From positions 3,596,001 through 3,660,000 of the forward strand of contig NC_017964.1 of the NCBI RefSeq assembly GCF_000219915.2: DNA of 64,000 nt, written 5' to 3'. The notes under the pieces are model-generated. The model made no database searches. It saw nothing but the letters and a program-made list of their open reading frames with translations, and had not been told where the DNA came from. Positions 8,425 through 17,949 of the stretch are shown in pieces. Made by a program: the position numbers and the translations under genes. This DNA comes from Advenella kashmirensis WT001. Lineage in GTDB: Bacteria > Pseudomonadota > Gammaproteobacteria > Burkholderiales > Burkholderiaceae_B. How positions within the stretch are numbered: the first letter of the stretch is position 1; every line of letters begins with the position of its first letter.

Positions 8425-10786
8425 CGCCTGTTTGATTTCCGTCGAGTAAGGCAGCTTCCAGGCCACGCCCAAATGCCCCTCTCTCTGGTCCGCGCTGCGA
8501 TACATCCGGCTCCAGCGGATCGGCAATCGGCCCGGCAGAACAAAGTCATCCGTAACCAAGATCTTCTGCCCGGTGGCTACATCCACCGGATGCGGCGTTG
8601 TCGTGCGCTTGGCGCACTCGGCGCAATCGGCCTCGGTGACCGGCACCAGCCCTTGCGCATCGCCGCCCGTCATACTGATGATCGGCGCTTGCAGATAAAT
8701 GCCTTTGCCCCGGATGCGGATTCCCGCCTCGTCAATCGTGATGACGCCACCCGGGCCAATCAGCTTGGCGTATTGAGCGCCTGACAAGCTCGCCTGGCCG
8801 CCATCGGTAATCCTAATCTGATTAGCGTCCGAACTTTCCACCGCGCCAGGCAATTGCGGCTGGAAATCCGGGGTGGCTACCAGCGGGCGCTCCTGTTCTT
8901 TTTGTACCGCAGTGCCCACGGCCTTGCCCCGCACCGTCACCGAGTACACATGCCCTACATCCGAGGTCCAGCTTTGCACGACCCGGTCGGTCCTGTCCAT
9001 GCCCACCGTACTGGCCATCTGCAGGCCAATATTGCGCAAGTACAGCCCGCCTACATTCACGTTGTAGGCCATGCCGACGTTCATCATCTTGCCCAGCCCA
9101 ACGCTTTGAACCGAAGCCAGATCGATTGTTTCCTGCTTAAAGCCGCCCGTACTCAGTTTCCAGTGCCAGCCGATTTTGTCGGTCTTGTTGTTGCCGACCG
9201 TCAGCGTATCGTCATTCTCAACCTCTACGTCCTGATTACGTTCGGCATGAATCCACAGCTGCTCCTGGCCCTTCTTGTCCTCAAAGCGAATCGCATTGGC
9301 TGTCTCATAATTTCCTGCCGGAGACGAACGCGAATACAGCCCCATCTGCGTGGCATTGTCCGGCAGTTTCCACGGCGGCATCATCGCTGCGTTATACACA
9401 CGGCCTGTGATAATTGGATTGTCAGGATCCCCGTTCAGGAAATCTACAATGACCTCATCACCAATACGCGGTACCTGGATCGCCCCGAAATTACCACTGG
9501 CCCAACTGCTCGAAACCCGTATCCAACATGAACTGTTCTCGTCTTTCTTATCGTATCGGTCCCAATGAAAGTGCACCTTGACCTGGCCATATTCATTGGT
9601 CCAGATTTCCTTGCCTTCAGGGCCCACCACCACAGCGGTCTGTGGTCCCAGGGTACGCGGCTTGCGCGTAATGCGCGGCGGCCTGAACGGCAACGTGGCG
9701 CATTGCACAGTAAGATCGAACACGCAGCGGCGGCCGTTTTGTGCCGCCTCCTCAGGCGAGCTGACTGAATGGTAGTTGTTCTCTTTCAGATCATAGCGGG
9801 TGCCCAGCACCACATACTCGCGGTTTTCTTCTGTGCGGGGGCAGCGCACCAGATTGAACAGCGAGGCGGTGGCCACGCCCCGCGCCGTGCTGCGCAGCGT
9901 ACGGGTATCACGGATGTGGTGTTGTTCCTGCATGCGCTGGCGTGCATAGCGCTCGCCTAACGGATTTTCGCCATAGTTGCCGGGCCACTCATACACTTCG
10001 GCCTGGTTATGTTCATGCTCCAGCTCGATTTGCTGGCGCGCGGCCAGGTCTGCCTTTGGTGTGGTGAAGTTATAGTCGTTTGGTGGTGTATTGTCCTGGC
10101 CTCAGGTCCTGAAACACCGCCACATGTGTCATATAGTCCTGCTGGGGCAGGGTCAGTTTGTCTTCGGTGAAATACGGTACGTGTTCGTAGCCGTCTACGG
10201 CCTTATGGCTCTGGATTTCGTCACTCATGACCAGCGTGTGCTTTTCCTGCTCATGACGAAAGTAATAATGAATGCCTTCGGCCTCCAGCAGCCTGCTCAC
10301 AAACTGAAAATCAGTTTCGTCATATTGCACGCAATAGACGCGTGGCGCGTAACTTTCCACCAGGTCGAATTCAAACGCATAACCGTAGGGCGCCAGCACT
10401 TGCTTAATGGTCTCTGGCACTGACTGGTTCTGGTAGATGCGAAATTCTTTTTTGTGAGTCGCCAGCCAGAACCAGGGCACCACGCGCGCTTCGTACACAA
10501 AGTAACGATCCGTGTCGCCTTCCTGGCCTACCAGCGCAAAACTGGCGATCACGCCGTTGAGATGCCGGGGCGCTGCCGCCGTGTTGATGGTCAGCGTGAG
10601 TGACTTGCCAAGCAATGCCCTCACATCAACCTGCATCGAGCGATGCAGCAGGCGTACGGTATAGTCGGAAAGAGTAGACATTCCGTCCGCGCCTTGCATG
10701 GCGTCAAACAGAAATTCGGCATTATCCGCCGCAATAGAGACCCCGATCAGCCGGTCAGGGTTCATTATATTTATATTCGCAGACAT
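8425..10786 (-). pseudogene. vgrG: VgrG moiety of a VgrG-RHS fusion effector, frame-disrupted
   Basis: VgrG trimers form the T6SS spike. Visible in order: the phage gp27/late-control-D-like part (239 residues from ATG 10786, e.g. HYYFRHEQEKHTLVMSD), the gp5 OB-fold (GPEGKEIWTNEYGQVKVHFHWDRYDKKDE...VPRIGDEVIVDFLNGDPDNPIITGRVYN) and the DUF2345-type C-terminus. Without a stop it runs on into an RHS N-terminus (CAECAKRTTTPHPVDVATGQKI, DFVLPGRLPIRWSRMYRSAD), so this is an evolved VgrG with RHS cargo. One base is missing near 10098-10102 (frame change between DLRPGQ and DNTPPNDYNFTTP) and one near 8424. With both restored, VgrG-RHS would be about 1940 residues. Downstream partners are the candidate immunity genes and PAAR. 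Confidence 0.85.
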
Positions 10787-10950
10787 CTAAATACTGGCAG
10801 GCCTGCGCTGCACCCGCCCCTTTTTATGTAGAAATGTTCTTATTTATTGAGAAACAACCACTTACGGCTATTATAAAGAGACAAGTTTGAAGGCTATACC
10901 TATTTTTACAAATTATTTCAATAGTCTCGGCGACCACGTTTTACAAACGC

Positions 10951-11874
10951 ATGTATTCCGCAGTCTATCCGGAGAAGCCACGCGTGCCCACCAAAGCGTC
11001 CCCCACCTTCCCGACCTTCGACACCTCCGATTTCGGTGGTGCAGGAGGGCCGTTCTATTTCGATCTGGTTCGCTTGCAAGACCGGGATGACATTCCCCGT
11101 GCCTTTCCACATAGGCACAATTACTACCATTTGCTTTGGATGACGGAAGGCCATGGCGCACATATGCTGGATTTCGAGCAATTCGAGCTGCGCGCCAATA
11201 CCGTATTTTTCGTATCGCCTGGACAAATCCATGCCTGGACGTCTTCCACACGCCCCAGAGGCTATGTGATTAATTTCAGTACTGAGTTTTTTGTGCAAAT
11301 GTTGCCACGCTCCGACGATATTGCTCAGTTCCCCTTTTTTCATATCGCGCGTGACACGCCAGCGCTTTATCTTGAACAATCCCGGCACGATGAGCTACTG
11401 CCGTTGTTGTTTGATATTGAAAAAGAAGTGCTCAATCGAGAAGATGGCCGCTTCGACATTGTTCGTTCGTATTTGTTGATTCTCCTGACGCGGCTGCGGC
11501 GGCTTTATCCAATGAGCATCACCGAAGGCATGTCGCCACAAAGCTATTGCCTGACAAAACGTTTCAAATTGCTGCTCGATGAGCATTTTTTGGAATTCGG
11601 CCCAATCAGAGATTACGCCGCCAAACTGCATATTACTGATCGGCAACTGAACGACGCCATTAAACGAACCATGGGATGCACCGCCGGTCAACTGCTACAC
11701 GAACGTATCGTACTGGAGGCCAAACGCCTGCTTAGCAATACCCACCTTAGTGTTTCTGAAATTGCCTTCCAGCTCAATTTTGATGACCTAGCCTATTTTT
11801 GCCGCTTTTTCAAAAAGCACACGCAACTGACTCCTGGCGAGTTTAAAAAACGTTACTCCGGGCCAATGGAATGA
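10951..11874 (+). CDS. AraC-family transcriptional regulator
   Basis: 307 residues. The N-terminal ~170 residues are a cupin-like sensing domain (FPHRHNYYHLLWMTEGHGAHMLDF, VFFVSPGQIHAWTSS), and the C-terminal ~100 residues hold two helix-turn-helix units ending in VSEIAFQLNFDDLAYFCRFFKKHTQLTPGEFKKRY, the AraC signature. It stands just upstream of, and on the same strand as, the Bug receptor and NIPSNAP genes and is probably their regulator (inference). The ligand is unknown. No clear ribosome binding site precedes the ATG; the start is the first methionine of the frame. Confidence 0.9.
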   Translation: MYSAVYPEKPRVPTKASPTFPTFDTSDFGGAGGPFYFDLVRLQDRDDIPRAFPHRHNYYHLLWMTEGHGAHMLDFEQFELRANTVFFVSPGQIHAWTSSTRPRGYVINFSTEFFVQMLPRSDDIAQFPFFHIARDTPALYLEQSRHDELLPLLFDIEKEVLNREDGRFDIVRSYLLILLTRLRRLYPMSITEGMSPQSYCLTKRFKLLLDEHFLEFGPIRDYAAKLHITDRQLNDAIKRTMGCTAGQLLHERIVLEAKRLLSNTHLSVSEIAFQLNFDDLAYFCRFFKKHTQLTPGEFKKRYSGPME

Positions 11875-12042
11875 GGCACGGTGAAAAAGTACAACATAAG
11901 GTCGCGTAAGTCCTAACACCAGCGCAAAACCCCTATGTATAGTTTGTTCATAATTCAACCGAACCACCTTGTCGGGTTTGCACAAGGCGGCCATGCAAAC
12001 CGCGTTATAAACTCGTAATAAAAATACAACCGGAGACAACAC

Positions 12043-13017
12043 ATGAAGAATAAGCTACTTAGTTGGATAGGAGTGATAACCCTGGGCTCGTGCTCACTCG
12101 CGCAAGCGCAGCAAGCGGCGGACTTTCCCAATCATCCCGTAAGGCTTGTCGTGCCGTTCGCTGCAGGCGGTGCTACCGACGTTATCGCGCGTACAGTAGG
12201 TCAGAAACTTTCCGAACAACTGCAGCAACCTGTCGTGGTAGAAAACAAGGCTGGGGCCAACGGCAATATCGGTGCAGTGCTCGTGTCGCGCGCCGAGCCC
12301 GACGGCTATACGTTGTTAATGGCAACATCCAGTCATGCCATCAACACCACGCTGTATCGCAAACTGGACTACAGCCTGACCAAAGACTTCGTGGGCCTGT
12401 CCAATTTGGCGTCGGTGCCGCTCTTGCTGGTGGTTAATACCTCGTTACCTGTCAAAACGCCTGCTGAACTGGCTGCTTACGCCAAGCAGCATGGGGCCGA
12501 AATCAACTATGCATCTGGCGGTACAGGTACTGCTGCCCATCTAGCGGGTGCACAATTTAGCACTTTAGTTGGTGCGAGCATGACCCACGTGCCTTATAAG
12601 GGCGGCTCTCTGGCACAAAATGATGTGATTGGCGGTCAGGTACAAACCATGTTTGCCAATCTGCCTGAAGTGCTGGCGCAGGTTGAAGCGGGACGCTTGC
12701 GTCCACTTGCCGTCACCGGCAATGTGCGGCATCCGGCATTGCCTGACGTACCCACATTTGCCCAGTCTGGCTACCCGCAGATAGAAGCCAAGTCCTGGTT
12801 CGGCCTGTTTGTACCGGCCGAGACACCTGCACCAATAGTGGCAAAGCTATCGGCCGCCATTGCCAAATCCGTGGCCGATCCTGCTGTACAAAAGCGACTG
12901 AAAGATCTGGGCGCCGATCCTATCGGAAACACCAGCACAGTATTCCAGCCTTTTGTCGCCGAAGAGGTCAAACGCTGGGGAACACTGGTCAAGCGTTCCG
13001 GCGCAACAGTGAACTGA
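12043..13017 (+). CDS. Bug/TctC-family periplasmic solute-binding receptor
   Basis: 324 residues with a Sec signal peptide (MKNKLLSWIGVITLGSCSLAQA) and the family pattern: PVRLVVPFAAGGATDVIAR, VVENKAGANGNIG, PDGYTLLMATSS, INYASGGTGTAAHLAG, THVPYKGGSLAQNDVIGG. Such proteins bind carboxylates or related metabolites in the periplasm; many are orphans without TctAB membrane partners, as here. GGAG lies seven bases before the ATG. It is followed after 33 bases by a NIPSNAP-type gene, suggesting one operon in the use of an unknown organic acid. Ligand not predictable. Confidence 0.92.
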   Translation: MKNKLLSWIGVITLGSCSLAQAQQAADFPNHPVRLVVPFAAGGATDVIARTVGQKLSEQLQQPVVVENKAGANGNIGAVLVSRAEPDGYTLLMATSSHAINTTLYRKLDYSLTKDFVGLSNLASVPLLLVVNTSLPVKTPAELAAYAKQHGAEINYASGGTGTAAHLAGAQFSTLVGASMTHVPYKGGSLAQNDVIGGQVQTMFANLPEVLAQVEAGRLRPLAVTGNVRHPALPDVPTFAQSGYPQIEAKSWFGLFVPAETPAPIVAKLSAAIAKSVADPAVQKRLKDLGADPIGNTSTVFQPFVAEEVKRWGTLVKRSGATVN

Positions 13018-13050
13018 TTGCCGTTCATTCATTAAAAGGAAAATCATCTG

Positions 13051-13368
13051 ATGCTTTACGACGTACGAACCTACACCTGCCGGGCTGGCACCTTGAAAAA
13101 ACACCTGTCGCTCTACGCCCAGAGCGGGTTCGATATCCAGCGACATCACTTGGGCGAGCCGCTGGCCTACCTGCAAACCGAGACGGGCAACGTTAATAGC
13201 TATACCCATATCTGGATTTACCAGAATGCGGCCGACCGTGAACAAAGGCGCGCCACCTTACAGCGCGACCCCAAATGGCAGGACTACTTGATGGAAAGTG
13301 CGCAGGCGGGGTATCTTTTATCGCAAGAAACGCGCTTGATGGTGCCTACGTCTTTTTTCAAACCTTGA
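13051..13368 (+). CDS. NIPSNAP-family dimeric alpha/beta-barrel protein
   Basis: 105 residues; starts MLYDVRTYTCRAGTLKKHLSLY and contains HLGEPLAYLQTETGNVNSYTHIWIYQNAADREQRRATL, the typical NIPSNAP fold sequence. The family forms ferredoxin-like dimers; biochemical roles are poorly defined, and in bacteria these genes often sit in catabolic operons. AGGA lies ten bases before the ATG. Coupling to the upstream Bug receptor by only 33 bases suggests the protein acts on the imported compound (inference). Compare the EthD-type gene placed in the same way after the receptor at 16959. Confidence 0.85.
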   Translation: MLYDVRTYTCRAGTLKKHLSLYAQSGFDIQRHHLGEPLAYLQTETGNVNSYTHIWIYQNAADREQRRATLQRDPKWQDYLMESAQAGYLLSQETRLMVPTSFFKP

Positions 13369-13395
13369 TGGCAGATGACGATCAGGGTAGCAACA

Positions 13396-13680
13396 CTAAA
13401 ACGTATGACGCAGCCCCGCACTGAACAGTGTAGAAGTCAGGTCATCCTGCAAGAGTACATGTTTGGCATACGACCCATAAGCATACAGACCGGTTCGCTT
13501 TGAAATGCTATAGGTATAACCAAGTGAAAGGACTTGCTGACTTAATAAATTGTCTCCAACGAACGCACTGCTGGCGCTAGCGTTCGCGCCGTGCGTGGGA
13601 TCAGCCATCTGCCAGGAGGCCCTGATCGAGCCATTGCCCAACGGGGCGACCACGCCGACCATATAGGAATTGACTTTTAG
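13396..13680 (-). pseudogene. Outer-membrane porin remnant (C-terminal end only)
   Basis: About 90 residues match the last strands of a Burkholderiales trimeric porin: VGVVAPLGNGSIRASWQMAD, QVLSLGYTYSISKRTGLYAYGSY and the final LFSAGLRHTF with terminal phenylalanine needed for outer-membrane assembly. A full porin has about 350 residues, so three quarters of the gene is gone. Similarity ends abruptly near 13680. The break lies in a stretch with other gene scars (flavin reductase at 15069, hydrolase at 16736), pointing to past deletions or rearrangement. Confidence 0.7.
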
Positions 13681-13716
13681 GCGCTTTCCGCTACATGGAA
13701 AATGGCCAGCAGCCAC

Positions 13717-14001
13717 ACAAGCGTGTATTCCACGAGCGCATCATTCCGTCGCAAGCGAAGTAGTAAGCGTCCGGTGAACACATATCGACGAACGGTCGGC
13801 TTCGGCGTGCGGTTACTGATCTCGGCGCTTGTCGTGCCGGGTGGCTTGCACTTTCCACAGCACGGAAAGCGGCGAAAAACCAATAGACAGCAGGCGCAAT
13901 GCCTTCCTATACTGGGTGCTCATTGATCTGGAGTAGAGATCGACTCTGCACATCACGGCGCGGGTTATATCCCATCAACAACAACGATTTAGGAGGCATG
14001 C
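13717..14001. other. Non-coding stretch between porin remnant and Bug gene
   Basis: No convincing gene. A short plus-strand coding-like end (FRYMENGQQPHKRVFHERI..., stopping near 13773 with two stop codons) could be the tail of a lost gene that met the porin fragment at a deletion junction. Just before the next gene a perfect AGGAGG ribosome binding site is present at 13991-13996. Confidence 0.3.
13991..13996 (+). promoter_or_regulatory. Strong ribosome binding site for the Bug gene at 14002
   Basis: AGGAGG, five bases before ATG 14002. It decides between two nearby ATG codons (13998 and 14002, different frames) in favour of the second, which opens the long frame. Confidence 0.75.
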
Positions 14002-15039
14002 ATGCCCTCGTTTTCTTCTCTGCTGCGTCGCGTCGAGTTAATGCGTGCAGCAGGTTCATCCGCATGGCTTAAAAAGCTGTTCCGTGTTGGCGCAGTGTCC
14101 TCCGTGTTGGTGACATCGCCCGGGTTTGCACAATCAGCGGCACCGGCGAGTCCTCCCCTGACAATGATCATCGGCTATCCGCCCGGCGCCATTGTTGATA
14201 CGGTGGCTCGTCAGCTTGCAGGGGTTTTGGGCCCTATCCTGAATCGCACGATCGTGCCGGAGAATAAAGGCGGCGCGGCGGGTGCCATTGCTGCCGGGCA
14301 GATTGCCAAGACGCGCCCGGATGGGCACACCATTCTGTTTACGGCGTATACCTCGCTGCAGATAAGCAGGGCGCTGGAAAGAAACCTGGCGTTCGATCCG
14401 GTTGACGATCTGCAGCCGGTCGCGTCGGTGGGTCGGCCGACCACCTTGCTGCTGGTTCCTGCCGATTTTCCGGCAAAGACATTTGATGAGTTCTTGGCGT
14501 TGGTCAAATCACAGCCTAACCATTTCAACTTTGGGACCAGCGGGATCGGCTCACCTAACCATTTCGCCCTGGAGTACCTGAATGCCTCGTTCGAACTCAA
14601 GCTGACGCCGGTGCCGTACAAAGGCGCCGCACAAATGCTGACAGATATGTTGGGTGGCCGTGTGCAAGCAATCTTTAGCTCAACGTCCTTGGCAGCTGGC
14701 CATCTGCAAAGCGGAGCGGTCCGTGCGCTGGCAATCGGCTCACCCGATCCAAGTCCCGCCTTTCCTAATCTGCCCGTCATTGCGCAACATGGTGCGCCAG
14801 GTTTCAACGCGGCGGGCGCACTCGGGATCTTTGCCCCGGTTGGCACGCCCACGGAAACGTTAGCGAAGCTTAACGCGGCGATTCAGGAGGCGCTCAAAGA
14901 TGAAGCCACTCAGCAACGGCTGCATGATGAGGGCATTGTTATTGAATTGCAGACTGTGGAAGATTTTTCCGCAAGATATCGTCAAGAGGCGCAAGATATT
15001 GCGACTGTTATCCGAGATCACGCGCTCAAGATAAATTGA
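14002..15039 (+). CDS. Bug/TctC-family periplasmic solute-binding receptor
   Basis: 345 residues with a long positively charged leader before the signal core (KKLFRVGAVSSVLVTSPGFAQSA). Family motifs: LTMIIGYPPGAIVDTVARQLA, IVPENKGGAAGAIAAGQIAKTRPDGHTIL, FNFGTSGIGSPNHFALEYLN, TPVPYKGAAQMLTDMLGGRVQA. The first motif has YPPGAIVD rather than the usual FPPGGxxD, so the ligand pocket may differ. Directly downstream lies only a truncated flavin reductase start, so any original operon partner has been lost. Confidence 0.9.
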   Translation: MPSFSSLLRRVELMRAAGSSAWLKKLFRVGAVSSVLVTSPGFAQSAAPASPPLTMIIGYPPGAIVDTVARQLAGVLGPILNRTIVPENKGGAAGAIAAGQIAKTRPDGHTILFTAYTSLQISRALERNLAFDPVDDLQPVASVGRPTTLLLVPADFPAKTFDEFLALVKSQPNHFNFGTSGIGSPNHFALEYLNASFELKLTPVPYKGAAQMLTDMLGGRVQAIFSSTSLAAGHLQSGAVRALAIGSPDPSPAFPNLPVIAQHGAPGFNAAGALGIFAPVGTPTETLAKLNAAIQEALKDEATQQRLHDEGIVIELQTVEDFSARYRQEAQDIATVIRDHALKIN

Positions 15040-15068
15040 TTCGAATTTTTGGATGCTATGGACGTAAT

Positions 15069-15155
15069 ATGTTTCTAGATCCGTTGACCGCGCCCGGTTT
15101 TAAGCGTTCGTTGTTCAATGCCATTGTCGCACCGCGCCCCATTGGCTGGCCTTAA
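15069..15155 (+). pseudogene. Flavin reductase-type gene remnant (N-terminal 28 residues)
   Basis: ATG 15069 begins MFLDPLTAPGFKRSLFNA and continues IVAPRPIGWP before a TAA. This is the typical start of flavin reductase/flavoredoxin-like proteins, in which the PRPIGWxSTxD stretch begins the FMN site. Everything after the tryptophan is missing and the following 240 bases carry no related sequence, so the gene was cut by a deletion. It stood 29 bases after the Bug gene and was probably its operon partner. Confidence 0.6.
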
Positions 15156-15397
15156 CGGTTAAATGGCCCGTAGAAATCGCCAAAACTCCTTAACATGGCT
15201 TGCCGCCACTGCTGTGCTTACTCATTAGCATAGCGAATACAACTATACATGCTGTTGAAAAGCCAGCCCTACCGTTTTCGACGGTAACTCATCAAGCACA
15301 ATCGAAATATTGGTGAACTGGCTTTCCCCTGATGTTTTCTTATCCCGTAATGGAACGCGCAGAGCTCCGCTCTATGAAAAAAACCCGGATAGAAAAA
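15156..15397. other. Non-coding stretch after the flavin reductase scar
   Basis: No open frame with family resemblance on either strand. The break directly after the GWP codons of the remnant marks a recombination junction. I see no inverted terminal repeats or transposase sequence. Confidence 0.3.
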
Positions 15398-16420
15398 TCA
15401 GCCTTTCACGTTCTGGTTAATCCAACCGATCAACCATTTACCTATCAGAATGCTATTTTTGTCCTGCATAAGCATATGTGACGCACCAGTCATGCCTAAA
15501 TCGCTCAACATCACATTTTGCGCTTTGATTCCTGCTTTATTCGCTGCTTCTACGAATTCCTTGCATGCCTTTAGCCGCGGTTCCCAGCGTGGTGACTTGT
15601 TCACATAATCGCCCCAAAGAACCAATACTGGAATACCTTTCAGATAAGACAAGTCTTCATCTGCTGCAGGGCACGCGCCTGGTTCAATCGATACAATTGC
15701 ACGGATACCAGCAGGGTTCAATTTTGCCGTCTGAAAGGGGAAAATACCAGATTGGGAGTGGCTAATAAGCACTGCGCCATTGATTTTCTGGGCCAGTTCA
15801 GACAATGCGGGCACGGTGGGCGTTGGGGTGGGTAATGCTCTTATCCAGTCTGGAACCATTTGCTTCCAGAACTCTGCCTGAGCATCTAGTGGGAATTGCA
15901 TGCCTGGATAAACTTCTGGATATTTGGGCCCAAAGCGGAAAACCTCCCAGGCATCCTCCTGCGATACGTTATTTACCATCGGCAATTGCTTCGAAGGCAG
16001 GCGACCACTTTTGACTGCAATGAGGGTCGATGTATCGACGGCAGACCGACCTCGCGAGGCTTGGTCCACGACGTACGTAGAAAAACCATTCCGTACGAAT
16101 AATTCATCCCATCCCATTCTGCCATCCGGGGTAGACTCCCAAGTCTTGCCGGTCAAGCAACAGCCATGGATTAAGACCACAGATGTATTTTTTGCATTTG
16201 TCGGTTTTTGGTAGTGGACATATACCTGGTCTACCGCAATTGTCCCCGATGATGAGTAGATGGGTAAGTTTGATACCGAATTTGATTTGATATTTTTTCC
16301 GCCAACAAAGAAGCTGCCTTGTTTAGCAATGGTCATCGGGCCCGTTTCAGTCTTATTGGATGCGCAGCCGAACAAAGAAATTGACACACCCAAAGTTGCC
16401 ATCAATCCTAAATATTTCAT
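15398..16420 (-). CDS. Secreted lipoprotein alpha/beta hydrolase (copy A)
   Basis: 340 residues. The signal peptide ends in a lipobox (SLFGC, cysteine ~19), so the enzyme is probably anchored to the outer or inner membrane. The hydrolase fold shows an oxyanion-region stretch LIHGCCLTGKTWESTPDGRMGWDELFVRNGFSTYVVDQASRGRS (given here in pieces: LIHGCCLTGKTWE, WDELFVRNGF, VVDQASRGRS), nucleophile elbow SHSQSG, a late acid in LWGDYVN and the histidine in GASHMLMQD. The substrate is unknown. A close paralogue is at 39104-40125. Transcribed away from the Bug genes on its left. The upstream region holds a hydrolase remnant of a different type. Confidence 0.85.
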   Translation of the reverse strand: MKYLGLMATLGVSISLFGCASNKTETGPMTIAKQGSFFVGGKNIKSNSVSNLPIYSSSGTIAVDQVYVHYQKPTNAKNTSVVLIHGCCLTGKTWESTPDGRMGWDELFVRNGFSTYVVDQASRGRSAVDTSTLIAVKSGRLPSKQLPMVNNVSQEDAWEVFRFGPKYPEVYPGMQFPLDAQAEFWKQMVPDWIRALPTPTPTVPALSELAQKINGAVLISHSQSGIFPFQTAKLNPAGIRAIVSIEPGACPAADEDLSYLKGIPVLVLWGDYVNKSPRWEPRLKACKEFVEAANKAGIKAQNVMLSDLGMTGASHMLMQDKNSILIGKWLIGWINQNVKG

Positions 16421-16735
16421 TTATGTCTCCTTTTTATAATTACCGGAAATTCATAGCACACCTATTGTTCACTTTTTTTCGTCGCCTTGGTCATGGCTTG
16501 GATTGGAAAAAGTCAAAGCTCTAAGCTTTAAATACTATGCCTCATAAAGGCCAATAGTATAACTTATTGACATAATTATCAAAACAGAATAGCATTTCCA
16601 ACAACAATTTGGATATACAAACTCGGTCGCTCACATCACGATTCAAACAGAGTGTGCAGCCGCGAACAAAGAACAAATTAATGAGGAGATTTTTGATGAG
16701 GCTTATTGCACATTTTTGGTTTGGCATACTTGGTC
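16421..16735. other. AT-rich intergenic region
   Basis: Promoter region of the minus-strand lipoprotein hydrolase and then low-complexity AT-rich sequence without a supported gene. Confidence 0.3.
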
Positions 16736-16913
16736 GAGGTGAATCTAGCCATGGCAGAATCGCTCAAAGAGCGATGGCTGGCAATTAAGCCAAGGCCTGG
16801 GAGATGAGCGTGTAAACACCGCTCAAATTGCTGACGCTGGCCACGCTCTGTTGCCAGAACAGCCTGACGCCATTGCTGATGCAATCAATACGTATCTCAA
16901 GATACTTCAATGA
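16736..16913 (+). pseudogene. Alpha/beta hydrolase remnant (C-terminal end)
   Basis: The plus strand reads MAESLKERWLAIKPR in one frame and then, one frame over, ERVNTAQIADAGHALLPE followed by QPDAIADAINTYLKILQ and TGA at 16911-16913. The second part is the classic end of an alpha/beta hydrolase: the catalytic histidine in GHALxPEQP and the last helix. The intact hydrolase at 54063 ends in a similar way (ASHALVPEQPQALANALDNW). The rest of the gene is absent, and there is a frameshift inside the fragment. Confidence 0.6.
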
Positions 16914-16958
16914 TCAAATAAATTCGGCTTAAATCAGTTCTATACGTACGGAATCTTT

Positions 16959-17927
16959 ATGAAATCATTAATCAAGTCAGGTATAGCAATAAGCTTGTTA
17001 GCAATTGCGTCCTCGGTTGCTTACGCAGAATATCCTGAAAAGGGAATCCGATTAGTTGTTCCTTTCGCTCCAGGCGGATCGGCCACTACCTCAGCAAGAT
17101 TGTTTGCCGACGAGTTGTCAAAAGAACTTACTCAAAAAATCTATATCGAAAACAAGGGAGGGGCAAGCGGCGCCATCGGAGCCTCGTTCGTTGCCAATGC
17201 AAACCCAGACGGATATACGCTGTTATATTCTTCAGCAGGAATGATGACGGTTAACCCCGCTCTTTTTGGAGAGAAATTAAGCTATAAAGTCAGCCAATTT
17301 GCACCGATTAGTCTGACTTCAACATTTGCCAGTGTACTCTTCACTGATAAAGATTTTCCCGCAAAAGAGCTGAATGATTTGCTTTCATATGCAAAGGCGA
17401 ATCCCGGCACGCTCACTTTCGGCTCAGCCGGCCCCGGAAGTTCAGGGCACTTATGGGGTGAATTGCTAAAGAACCGTGCGAACATCGATATTCAGCACAT
17501 ACCTTACAAGGGAACAGCGCCAGCACTCGTTGATGTCATTGGCGGCAGAATTACGTTTGTCGTGGATGCGGCCGTGGCTGGTCAGGAGCAGCTTAAAGCG
17601 GGAAATTTGCGTGCTCTTGCCGTCACTTCCAGTAAACGAATAAATACCCTTCCCGACACTCCTACCTTTGCTGAAGTGGGCTTAAAGGGTTTTGAACCAC
17701 TTAGCTGGTATGGGGTTTTCGCACCCGCTGGAACGCCCGCAGAAGTGATCGAGAAACTTAACGCGGCTGTCAAAACAGTTGCCGAATCCTCCAAGTACAA
17801 GGACGGTCTTCATACTCTGGGCATGGACGCAGCTTCCAGTACATCCAGTGCATTAGGCGAACGAATCACGAACGATTCTAAACTATGGACAACCGTCATA
17901 AAAACGGCCGATATTGTTGTACAGTAA
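16959..17927 (+). CDS. Bug/TctC-family periplasmic solute-binding receptor
   Basis: 322 residues; signal peptide MKSLIKSGIAISLLAIASSVAYA, then YPEKGIRLVVPFAPGGSATT, IENKGGASGAIGASFVANANPDGYTLLYSS, LTFGSAGPGSSGHLWGELL and IQHIPYKGTAPALVDVIGG. The serine/threonine run after PGG (SATTSAR) replaces the common TDxxAR aspartate, so the ligand carboxylate contact may be altered. AT-richer codons than the receptor at 14002. An EthD-type gene follows after 22 bases, very likely in the same transcript. Confidence 0.92.
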   Translation: MKSLIKSGIAISLLAIASSVAYAEYPEKGIRLVVPFAPGGSATTSARLFADELSKELTQKIYIENKGGASGAIGASFVANANPDGYTLLYSSAGMMTVNPALFGEKLSYKVSQFAPISLTSTFASVLFTDKDFPAKELNDLLSYAKANPGTLTFGSAGPGSSGHLWGELLKNRANIDIQHIPYKGTAPALVDVIGGRITFVVDAAVAGQEQLKAGNLRALAVTSSKRINTLPDTPTFAEVGLKGFEPLSWYGVFAPAGTPAEVIEKLNAAVKTVAESSKYKDGLHTLGMDAASSTSSALGERITNDSKLWTTVIKTADIVVQ

Positions 17928-17949
17928 TTTACTCTCGGGGAAACTCTAA

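Noticed and set aside
8854..9531. 225-residue plus-strand frame
   Set aside because: Antisense to the VgrG OB-fold and DUF2345 part.
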